From Medakamo hakoo (lineage: Eukaryota > Chlorophyta > Trebouxiophyceae > Coccomyxaceae), in assembly GCA_026636295.1 (NCBI GenBank), contig CP089461.1, forward strand, positions 558,001 through 622,000: DNA of 64,000 nucleotides, in the 5' to 3' direction. Numbering within the stretch: position 1 is the first letter of the stretch; each line of letters opens with the position of its first letter. The notes under the pieces were generated by a model that had not been told where the DNA came from, made no database searches, and worked only from the letters and a program-made list of their open reading frames with translations. Positions 23,301 through 31,238 of this stretch are shown one piece after another. The translations under genes and the position numbers were made by a program.

Positions 23301-24189
23301 CGCGGCGGCCGCGGCGCGCGCCGCCGTCCGCGACGCGGAAGCGTCGCTCGCGGCCCTCGCCCCCGCCACGCCGGCGTCCGAGACGCCCTCGTCCGAGAGC
23401 GTCAAGGGTCTGCACGTCCTGCCCGGCGTCCGCGCCGCGGTGGCCCTGGCGGACGCGCTGCTCGCGCTCGGCGCGTTTGACGGCGACGACGACGGCGGTG
23501 GCGGGCCTGCCTCCCCGCCCGTCCCGCTCTCCGCCCGGGCCGTGGCGGAAGAGGCCGTCGCCCGCACGGCTGCCGCCGCCTGGGCTGCCGTTCGCCGCAC
23601 CGCCGCGGGCGACCCAAAGCACGGCTGCCGGCTGCTGCTGCAGAACGCGGACGCGCTCGCGGCCGGGCTGGGCGGGGCGGGGAGGGCAGGCGGCGGGCCG
23701 CCGCCGCCCTGTGCGGCGGCGGCGGCGGCGGCTGCATCCGCCCGGTCCGCCGCGGCGGCTGCCATGCGGGAGTATACTCGGCGCCTCCTGGACAAGGAGA
23801 AGCTGTACCGGGTCGTCGAGTTTTCCAAACGGCTGGCGAGTGGAGGGGGCGGCGGCGGCGGCGGCGGCAGCACCGCCGCGCCGCCCGCCGCGTCCGCCAC
23901 CCGCTTCGCGCCCGGCCTCGCGCCCGCGTCCGCCCGGGCCGCGCTCGCCCCCGCGGCGGGCGGTGGTCTCACCCGGCGTCTGGCGTCCCTGCGCGCCCGG
24001 GCGGGGCGGCACGCCGGGCCGGGCGGCGGGGCGCTTGCAGCGGCCGCGGCCGCTGCAGCGGAAGCGGAGCTGGGCGCGGCGGCCGCGGCGTTGGCGTCGT
24101 CGGCCGCGGCCGCGTACGGGCCCGGCTCGGACGTCGTGGCGGCGGCGGCGGCGCTGGCGGCCGCGCTGGGGGCGGGTGGAGGCGCGTGA
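20383..24189 (+). CDS. SEC3: Exocyst complex subunit SEC3
   Basis: Exocyst subunit that marks sites of exocytosis by binding membrane phosphoinositides and tethers secretory vesicles. Exons 20383-20529 and 20701-24189 (1211 aa). The N-terminal PIP2-binding PH-like region shows RALVLTATRRGGGRRGFKGA, LHILKPG and LRRSIPIRALARVDAWPG, matching plant SEC3. A helical region follows with ARLDSEASALEAATAHAALG and IEARSARLDAAARTAASLG, corresponding to the conserved SEC3 coiled-coil/CorEx segment. The C-terminal part is highly Ala/Gly/Pro-expanded, with islands such as MREYTRRLLDKEKLYRVVEF. Paralogy to other exocyst subunits is unlikely because of the PIP2 domain. The 171-nt intron is frame-preserving and stop-free. 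Convergent with CDIN1, only 44 bp between stops. Confidence 0.88.
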   Translation: MADAGHLAAGVGAGAATRAGAARSAQAALAAEVEAVFAGTEARVVMVVEVRRKNTRKETPPPPRRASARPLPHPLPPSPPPARFALPAPRPPRPPPPHVHPTSHVQAFKCAPSSAGVPWGPGSTAPAADGGRRPPRLQPGKAPRALVLTATRRGGGRRGFKGALHILKPGPSGWTLRRSIPIRALARVDAWPGGGGLGGGGGGGGAGGGGGWWGGGGRAAATPAAAAASPPIVELTLRAVVAAAAGGAGRGTGLAAAALATLGGGEPRLAFAPLPPWAGRAGGGAGGGGPGARAPPPAPFPPPASSLDDEASAGGVSTLVGGLRAFCARCADPRRSPAFGLAAGWGGGGGLGAPRAASASSPADALLDQWAASVAGFLAPFGAGLLGGGGGGGGGPAAPLVRPSPLSPTAAAAGPPVDDPLAAEDAAVAAAEEAEAAALVALVLGAGAGRSSSAAAGPPTPPPRRESRVAAAAARLDSEASALEAATAHAALGLARPRAALVAATASAAGGAEDLAGGLDAVGAGLRAVRAAVRAIEARSARLDAAARTAASLGAEIDALVSVASLPPSAEAVLRGGPGVAGGGGGGGGAAAACGPHPSTPPPAAAAGAAAAWADAAWALADRLAATTPSALGPALARTRAASDARARLEDLRDAGVSAALAWAARRCGGGGEGGPPLPLPDLRARGRAEVGPLAAPLAALAGPAAVTDLAAAYGAGVRAALRPALAAAVAGGRRSIAAALAASAPEVPDWVRGGGGGGGQASAASSSAAPAPPAPGAPRPPPAGPAVAAALDAALSAWLPAACAELDAGAALFGARGGGRGPAAAAAATPDPPLVTGGGGHRPPAPPRPPPPRPALPPPAVAATAIAALGAAAVDGAAADLAALMDAPARAGRWVAGVAAIQTVAAWRARVGPPPPPPAARRASTPATPPAPSDGEGRAPPSSTTDDGPSPQALAVAGRAPLVALLDGLGARAAAAARAAVRDAEASLAALAPATPASETPSSESVKGLHVLPGVRAAVALADALLALGAFDGDDDGGGGPASPPVPLSARAVAEEAVARTAAAAWAAVRRTAAGDPKHGCRLLLQNADALAAGLGGAGRAGGGPPPPCAAAAAAAASARSAAAAAMREYTRRLLDKEKLYRVVEFSKRLASGGGGGGGGGSTAAPPAASATRFAPGLAPASARAALAPAAGGGLTRRLASLRARAGRHAGPGGGALAAAAAAAAEAELGAAAAALASSAAAAYGPGSDVVAAAAALAAALGAGGGA

Positions 24190-24233
24190 CCCTTCTTTTT
24201 TCGTGTTGCTACAAAACCTGTCCGTGTTGTCTC

Positions 24234-25481
24234 TCACTGTTCGCCGCCTGGCTGGCCGCCCCCTCCTTTCACCGCCCGCGGCGGCAGGCGCAGCGTCCGC
24301 AGAGTGACCAGGCCCGCTTCACCCGGTCGGGGCAGCCGGTCCCTCACCAGCACCGTGCCTTTGGGCGGCAGGCCCGCGGCGGGCGAGGAAAAGTCTCGAG
24401 TGGTAGGCGGGCCGCCGCCCCACCCACCCCCGCCGCCGCCGCCGCACTCGCCCCGCTCACCACTCCCGCTCCCCAACGCCAGGATGGCCGGGTCATACCC
24501 CGCCCAGTACACCACCAGCCCAGGCCCGTACCGGTTGACGTACCGGGCGTACTGGTCGCGCAGCTGGGCGCCGTGCAGGCGCAGCGACCCGTACGCGGCC
24601 TTGGAGTCGATCCAGTGGATGGGCGTGCCGTCCAGCAGGAAGGGCACGGCGAGGCGGGCGTCGGGCGTGCAGACGTAGCCGCCCGCCCGCAGCGCGGCTT
24701 CGGACCAGTGGCCGGCGCCCAGGGCGCGCAGCCGGGCGCGGAGCAAGGCTTCCGCTTCTGCACCCGCCGCGTGGCGCGCGGCGTCGGCGCGCGGCGAAAA
24801 CACGGTGTCGGCCGCGGCCGCGGCGGCGGCGTCGGACGCGAGCAAGGCGCGTGAGGGCGGCGGTGCGTCGTCTACGCCGTTTCGCGGACCGAGCAGCGTC
24901 GCGGCGGGCGCGCGGAGGACGGCGGTGGCGGTCGGGCGCGGCGTGGAAGAGGGTGCAGCAGGGAGGAGGGGTGGCTGCGACGCGCCGCCCGCGCCGCTCG
25001 CCTTCCCCGCCCACCCGACCGCCGGCAGGGCCGCCTCTACTAAGCGGCGCATGAGCAAAGCCGGCGGCACGCCGGCCGCGCCCGCCAAAGCGTGGATGGA
25101 CGGTGCCTGCTGCCCGTCCTGCCGCCCGTACCGGGCCGCCGCCAGGCCTGGCGCCTCCCGCCGCAGCCGCGCGTGCGGTGCGGCCGCCGCGACCTGGACG
25201 ACTTGCGAGTGCAGGGAGGCCAGGGCGTCGAAGGACAGGCTGGTGTATGGTGTGTGTGTGTGTGTGGGTGGGTGGGGGGGGGGGATGGATGTCGCGGCGC
25301 GCAGCAGGTTGGAGCGAGACGGGGCCCGTGTGGGAAAAAAAAACAAGGCGTGTGCAGGGGGGGAGGGCGCCCTCAACACACAAACTCACCCTCCCTGCCT
25401 CCTCGCCAGGCCGTCCAGGTCAGGCGCGGCCGCGCCCAGCGGCGTGGAGGCGAAGAGCCGCGTGGCGGCGGCGGCGTCCAT
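24234..25481 (-). CDS. CDIN1-like: CDIN1-like (C15orf41) predicted nuclease-fold protein
   Basis: Homologue of human CDAN1-interacting nuclease 1, a PD-(D/E)XK-fold protein mutated in congenital dyserythropoietic anaemia type I and linked to codanin-1 and histone supply. Exons 25481-25390 and 25239-24234 (365 aa; human about 281). Conserved parts are VPPALLMRRLVEAAL, EALLRARLRALG, RAGGYVCTPDARLAVPFLL, GTPIHWIDSKAAYGS, LRDQYARYVNRYGPGLVVYW and GTVLVRDRLP. The nuclease-core residues Asp (CTPD) and the D-S-K of IDSKA match human TPD and IESKA, with the usual Glu replaced by Asp. An Ala-rich insertion lies in the middle. A further intron near 24376-24470 is possible. Shares a 98-bp divergent promoter with the SNM1 nuclease gene. 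Confidence 0.85.
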
Positions 25482-25579
25482 TCTTTTTTGCCTCTGTTTG
25501 ACGGCGCGGCCCAATGGCCGTCTGCGGCGCCCAGTCTGCGCTTTTTCTTTCTCGGACCGAGAAAACGAAAAGGGACACA
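25482..25579. promoter_or_regulatory. Short divergent promoter, CDIN1-like / SNM1-like
   Basis: Only 98 bp separate the ATGs of two opposite genes, both predicted nucleases. The segment is T/A-richer (TTTTTT and TTTTTCTTTC tracts) than the flanking exons. Both genes must start from this region or overlap in their 5' UTRs. Confidence 0.5.
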
Positions 25580-27390
25580 ATGGGGAACGGCGCCTTCCTC
25601 CCCCTCGGCCGCGGCCGGGTCCTGGGCGTCGACATTTGGACCTCCGCCCCGCAAGTTACGCGCAGTGGCGGTGGCAACGGGGACCCGCCCTCCACCTCGG
25701 ACGCGAAGGTCGTCGCGCGCCTGCTCTCCCACTCGCACACCGACCACACGGCCGGCTTGAAACCGGACTGGGCGGCCGACGGCCCCGGGTCGCGCATCCA
25801 CTGTTCATCCGCGGCGGCTGTCCACTTGAACGCCATGTTCAAGGATGGTGGCCGCCTGGGCGACCGCCTGGTCATCGTCGGGCCGGGCGACCGCCTGCGC
25901 ATGCGGCCGCGCAAACGCCGCTTGGACGACGGTGCTGGAGGCTCGGATGACGGCGACGGCGTCCTGGCTGAAGTGCACGTCCTACCGGCCAACCACTGCG
26001 TGGTGCGTGTTGGTTGGGTGGGAGGGCGGCGGGCGTCGTTTCTTTTCTTTTCCGTCCGCGGCGCGCGCGACAGGTGCCTGTCCGAAAACTCAACCTCCCG
26101 CCCCTCCGCATCGCCGCCACCCACAACCTCTGCAGGGCTCCCTCATGTTCCTGGTGCGCTCCCCGGCCTGCGGCACCGTCCTGCACACGGGCGACTGCCG
26201 GTTTGAGGCGGCGGCGCTGCGTGGGCTCCTGGCCCAGGTTGGTTGAGTGTTTTTTCTTTCCCACCTACCCATGCTTTTCGCGGCTGCCCCCCCCCTCACA
26301 CGGCCCGCCTCTCCGCCCTCTCTCTCAGATACCCGTCACCACCGTCCTGGGCGCGTCGTCGCCGTCGGCCCAACACATCAACACCCTGTTCCTGGACGCG
26401 ACGTACGGCAGGAGCGCGGCCTGCGCGTTTCCTTCGCGCTGCGCCGCGGCCGCGACCATCCTCGCGGCCGTCGCGGCGGGCCCGGCCGGCCTCCTGGGCG
26501 GCGGGCGCGCACAGCCCGCCGGCCGCCGCGGGGGCCGGGGGGGCGGCCCTCCCCTGCCGTCCACCTGGTCCGAGGTCGCCATCGCCGCGGACGGCGTGGG
26601 GAAAGAGGAGCTGTTGGCCGCGGTCGCGGCAGCGGCGCGCACGCGCGCGCGCGTCAGCCCCCTGCGGGCCGCCCTCGCGGCCGCGGGCGGCCTGCCGCCC
26701 CGCCTGTTTGCGGTGGACGAGGCGGCTGAGGCCGGCGTGGCGCCCCTGTGGTCCGGCAGCGCAGCCGAGCCCGTCGTGCGCGCCGTCCCCCGGCGCCGGG
26801 TGTCGTCGTTTGTGTGCGCGCGCGGCGGGCGGCCGCTGGACGAGGAGGCGGGCGGGCCGGCCGCCAGCGGGTCTGGGGGCGCGGCGGAGAAGGCGGCCCG
26901 CGCCCCGCCGCCAGTGGACCTCTACACGCTGCTCATCCTGCCGACGGCCCTGCACGTGCTGAAGCCGGGGCACTGGGCGGCCCGGCTGGCGGGCGTGGCC
27001 GGGCGGGCGTGGCGGCCGGACGGACGCGGGCGGAAGGAGGGGGACAGGGAGGGTGGCGCCGCGCGCCCGCCGCCTGCGTCCCTGTGCACGGTGGAAGGCG
27101 CGCCGGGCCTGGCGGTGCTTGAGGTGCCGTACTCCCTGCACTCGTCCTTTTCCGAGGCGGCGGCCCTGGCGGCGGGCGTGGCTGCCGCGGCCGGCGGAGG
27201 GGGCGCCCCACCCACCACGGTCGTCGCGACGGGTCACGACGCGTGTCGTGCCGGCCGGGAGGGCGTGGCCGGGGAAGTCGCCTTTGCCGAGCTGGCTGGG
27301 GCGATTCGCGCGCACGCCGGCGCCGAACGCGCGACGGTGGCCGTGGGCGCGACGCACGGGTGGCCGGCGGGGGTGGGCTGGGTGGAGTGA
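25580..27390 (+). CDS. SNM1/Apollo-family metallo-beta-lactamase/beta-CASP nuclease
   Basis: Predicted 5'-3' DNA exonuclease acting in cross-link repair or telomere end processing. Exons 25580-26002, 26136-26237 and 26329-27390 (528 aa). Motif 2 is LSHSHTDHTAGL (HxHxDH), motif 3 is PANHCV joined across the first intron to GSLMFLV, and motif 4 is HTGDCRF. The beta-CASP part has LFLDATYGRSA, with TWSEVAIAADGVGKEELL at the place of the GxYxIGKE motif of the family, and a C-terminal EVPYSLHSSFSE (family PYSEHSS, the beta-CASP His). The compact N-terminus without added domains resembles SNM1B/Apollo or the plant SNM1-like proteins more than Artemis or SNM1A. Ala/Gly insertions are present. It is followed in tandem by RPN11. 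Confidence 0.87.
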
Positions 27391-27633
27391 AAAGAGGAGA
27401 GACAGCGCAGCCTTGCACGCTCCCCCCCCCCACACCATCTTCCCGTGCGGCGGCCCCAGGCAGGCGGCGAGACACGCCCGCCCCTTTCTCACGCGCACGC
27501 ACGCACGAGCACGCCCGCTCAGCACGGCCCTCCGCCACCCGCACCAGCCCGCTGACCGCCGGCCGGACCGCCGCAGAAAAAAAACCAATCGCGGCGAGCG
27601 CGCGCGCACGAACGCCGAGCGCTCCCCTCCTAA

Positions 27634-29002
27634 ATGAACCGCCTCTTCCCGGGCGGGCTGGGCGGCCCGGGCGCCGGCGGCCCCGGCGGCGACGCCCCGC
27701 AAGTCGACTCATCGGAGCAGGTGTACATTTCGTCGCTGGCGCTGCTGAAGATGCTCAAGCACGGTGAGGGGTTTCCTGCGTTTTTGGTTGCTGTGTCGTC
27801 GATGGAGCGACCGGGAGTTGTTTGGTGTCGCGCATTTGTGTCTTTTCCGCGCTCTTTAGAGCCCGGGCGGCGGGCGGGCGGGCGGCTCAGACTTCGGCCT
27901 TGGCCTGGGCGAGAGTTGCGGTGTGTGTGAGCGCGCGTGCGCTCCATGGCGGCCGTGCTTTTTCGGCCACGAAGAGCATTCGTTTTCGCGCCCTGCGCGC
28001 TCGCGGGTGTCTCTCCTCCCCCCCCGCCTCGCAGCCAAGCGCGCCCCAAGGCTCGTGGCTTTGGGGTCAGGAGCGCGGCGGCCGCCCGGCGGCGGCGCTG
28101 GCGTGGAAACCAGCGCTCGCACGCACGAGAACACAAAACGAAAAAAAGGCGCCCCCCTCCACGACCAGGCCGCTCATCACACACGCCCACACACACACAC
28201 AGGCCGCGCGGGCGTGCCCATGGAAGTCATGGGCCTGATGCTCGGCGACTTCGTGGACGACTACACCGTCCGCGTCGTCGACGTCTTCGCCATGCCCCAG
28301 TCCGGCACGGGCGTGTCCGTCGAGGCGGTCGACCCCGTCTTCCAGACAAAGATGCTGGACATGCTGAAACAGACGGGGCGCCCCGAAATGGTCGTGGGGT
28401 GGTACCACTCCCACCCGGGCTTTGGCTGCTGGCTGTCGGGGGTGGACATCAACACGCAGCAGAGCTTTGAAGCCCTGAACCAGCGGGCGGTCGCCGTCGT
28501 CGTCGACCCCATCCAGTCCGTCAAGGGCAAGGTCGTCATCGACGCGTTCCGCCTCATCAACCCGCAGACGCTCATGCTGGGCCAGGAGCCCCGCCAGACG
28601 ACGTCCAACCTGGGACACCTGGCCAAGCCGTCCATCCAGGCCCTCATCCACGGCCTGAACCGGCACTACTACTCCATCGCCATCTCGTACCGCAAGACGG
28701 CGCTGGAGGAGGCGATGCTGATGAACCTGCAGAAAAAGGGGTGGGCCGCGGGGCTGGGCCTGCGGGACTGGCGGGCGCTGGCGGAAGGCAACGAGGCGGG
28801 GCTGAAGGACGTCGCGGCCCTGGCCGGCGATTACGCGGCGTCCGTGGCGGAGGAAGGCGGCCTGGCCCCCGGCACGGACCGGGCGGTCGCGGCGGTCGGG
28901 CGCAGCGACGCGCGCAAGCGCCTGGACAAGCGCGCGGCCGACCTGATGGCGGGGAACGTGGTGCAGGCCGCGGCCGCGGTGCTGGACACCCTGGCGTTTT
29001 AG
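27634..29002 (+). CDS. RPN11: 26S proteasome lid deubiquitinase RPN11 (PSMD14)
   Basis: JAMM-metalloprotease of the proteasome lid that removes ubiquitin chains from substrates during translocation. Exons 27634-27763 and 28203-29002 (309 aa; human 310). The MPN+ core has [20 protein letters not shown] and the zinc motif [19 protein letters not shown] (H-x-H-x7-S-x2-D) with the upstream catalytic Glu in MEVMG. The rest, [20 protein letters not shown] and [18 protein letters not shown], is nearly identical to animal and plant RPN11. The 439-nt intron is one of the longest in the window. It ends in a (CA)n stretch before the AG, and its donor interrupts codon G after LKMLKH. Confidence 0.98.
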
Positions 29003-29276
29003 GAGGGGTGGGGAGGGGTGAGGGGCGCTCTGCGCGGGGGGCGTGTGGTGTGCGTGTGCGTGTGCAAAAAGAAAAGGACAGGGACGTTTTGTGGGTCCGA
29101 CGGGCGGGCTGGAGGGGCGGGCGGGAGGGCCTCCCGCGAGTGGTGGATGGGGTGGACGTGGGTTGGGATGGAGTGAGAAAAAAAAAACGTCGACGACGCT
29201 CAACGCACGCGCTTCACAACTCTATTCGCCACCAAAACTTTCTTCTCCCTCTCACCCCGCTCAAAACACCCACAAG

Positions 29277-30691
29277 ATGTCTGGCAAGGGCGCTAAAGGT
29301 TTATCTGGCAAGGGCGCCAAGGTACGCGCGTCCGCAGGGCGGGCATGGAAGTTTTGCGCGCGCCATGGTGCAGCGTCGACTTTTTCTCACCGTTTTTCCA
29401 TCTTTGACAGGGCACCCTGGGCGCCGGCAAGGGCGGCGGCTCCAAGAAGGCTGTCTCCAAGTCCGCCAAGGCCGGTCTGCAGTTCCCCGTCGGCCGTGTG
29501 CACCGCCTGCTGAAGGTAAGACGACGGACGAAGAGGGAGAGAGAGAGTCCTGAGCGACTGGGCGTGTGCTTGAGTGGCGACGACGGAGAGAAGCGCCCGC
29601 CGCATGCACCCTCCACCCCTCGCCCGCCATCCCCACCCGCCCCTGCCGGAACCGCGCGGATGTCAGGCATCGATTGCGCCGGTGGGCGAGCGTGACGAGG
29701 GTAGATGAGGCGGTCGTTTCTCCGTCCGTTGGCAAGCGACGGACGATGCGGCCCTCTGTGCTCTCTCCTTTGGCGCGGAGGCTCGCCGCCGCGTCCGGCT
29801 CTGCTTGACCTTGCTCCCGCACCATGCGGATGCACACGCGTTCGCTCCATCGGCTGGGCGAGGCGCTGCATCGCCTGGCGTGGATGGTCGGCCCGCCGGC
29901 CGGTGACGAAAAAAAACACGAGCGCCTCATCCGCGCGCTTAACACCGCTCCCATTCTTTGAACCTCTCCAGGGCCGCGCCACCGCCAACGGCCGCGTCGG
30001 TGCCACCGCCGCTGTCTACACCGCCGCCATCCTGGGTACGTCTTTGGGGGAGGAGGGAGGCGGGTTGAGGCCTGTTTCGCCGCTCGACGCAGGCCGCCAA
30101 GGTCGCGAGCTGTTGTGGTGGGGGCGCCCGCGGCCACGCGCGCTCGTTTGTGCGCGACGCCGTTTTTGTGTCTCTCTCACACGCCGCCCCGCGGTCGCCC
30201 TGCCACTACCACAAAACCAACGACAGAGTACCTGACCGCCGAGGTCCTGGAGCTGGCCGGCAACGCGTCCAAGGACCTGAAGGTGCGGAGGTGGGAGGTT
30301 GAGGTGGGGGGGGGGGAGGACAGGGGGTGCGCCGCGAGTGGGGCGCGCGCCCCGGCTCCGCCCAGCCCAGCCCCGCCTCCCGCACCTCACGCCCCCGCCC
30401 CATCCCCCGCAACCCCCGACGCACAGGTCAAGCGCATCACGCCCCGCCACTTGCAGCTGGCCATCCGTGGTGACGAGGAGCTGGACACCCTGATCAAGGT
30501 GAGGGGCAGCGCGTGGGGCGGGGCGGGAGGGCCGCAGGGCGCACGCTCCCCAACCCATCGTGTGGCTCTCACACCGGGGCGCCCCACCACCACCCCTCCC
30601 TCTCCCATCCCACCAGGCCACGATCGCGGGCGGCGGCGTCATCCCGCACATCCACAAGTCCCTGATCAACAAGGCCGGCAAGAAGGAGTGA
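29277..30691 (+). CDS. Histone variant H2A.Z
   Basis: Replacement histone deposited by SWR1-type remodellers near promoters. Six exons: 29277-29321, 29411-29515, 29972-30035, 30227-30282, 30427-30498, 30617-30691 (138 aa). Phases are consistent throughout. H2A.Z diagnostics are [54 protein letters not shown], and the extended acidic-patch/docking region [20 protein letters not shown] with HIHKSLI. Canonical H2A would read differently at the docking domain. The N-terminal tail is a Gly/Lys-rich [16 protein letters not shown]. Five introns in 417 coding bases agree with a replication-independent, polyadenylated histone gene. The 456-nt second intron (29516-29971) is the second longest in the window. 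Confidence 0.97.
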
Positions 30692-31238
30692 AGCGTGTTT
30701 GCGGACCGCCGACCCCCTCCCTCCGTTCGCAACGAATGAAACGAACCCGTCCTTTAAAAAAAGACAAAAAAACAACAACAATGCTTGGTGGGTGGTGGGC
30801 TTTTTGACCACACGCGTGCGAGCGTGCTCATGTGGGCCGCGTGACGACACGCGCTCCCTCTGCGGCGCGCGCGCGCGCGCGTGGCGAGCCGGCGGGAAAA
30901 AACTGAGAGAGAAGACAGAGTGCGTGTGTGGGAGGGGTGGGGTGGGAGACGAGTCTGGGCTGTTTCTTTTTGATTCCCCCCTCCCCTTTTCCGTTTTTGT
31001 TTCGTGCGGCCCCTCTCCTTTCCCTGGCGGGCGGCGCAGTGCGCGCACGCGCGTCTGGCAACGGGAGGGGGGCGGCACAAAAAAACGGGAGGGGGTGGGG
31101 GTCCTTTTTCCCTGGGGTGTGAAGGCGCGCCAGGCGGGTTTTTTCATTCCCCGCGCCCTTCTCCTGTGTGTGTTAAGCGAAAAGAAAGAACGAAACAAAA
31201 GCACGCCCCCTGTGCCTCCCTGCGTTTACACACACCCT
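30692..31238. other. Convergent 3' intergenic region, H2A.Z / VPS51
   Basis: About 550 bp between two stops. It holds A-rich stretches near 30755-30782, a (GC)8 run at about 30865-30881, several T-rich tracts (30960-31005 and 31105-31145) and A-rich sequence near 31176-31200. I see no gene; it likely carries both 3' UTRs. Confidence 0.4.

Noticed and set aside
30692-31238. Possible small gene between H2A.Z and VPS51
   Set aside because: Open frames on both strands are composed of GC- and T-rich low-complexity sequence, with no conserved motif and no good exon signals.
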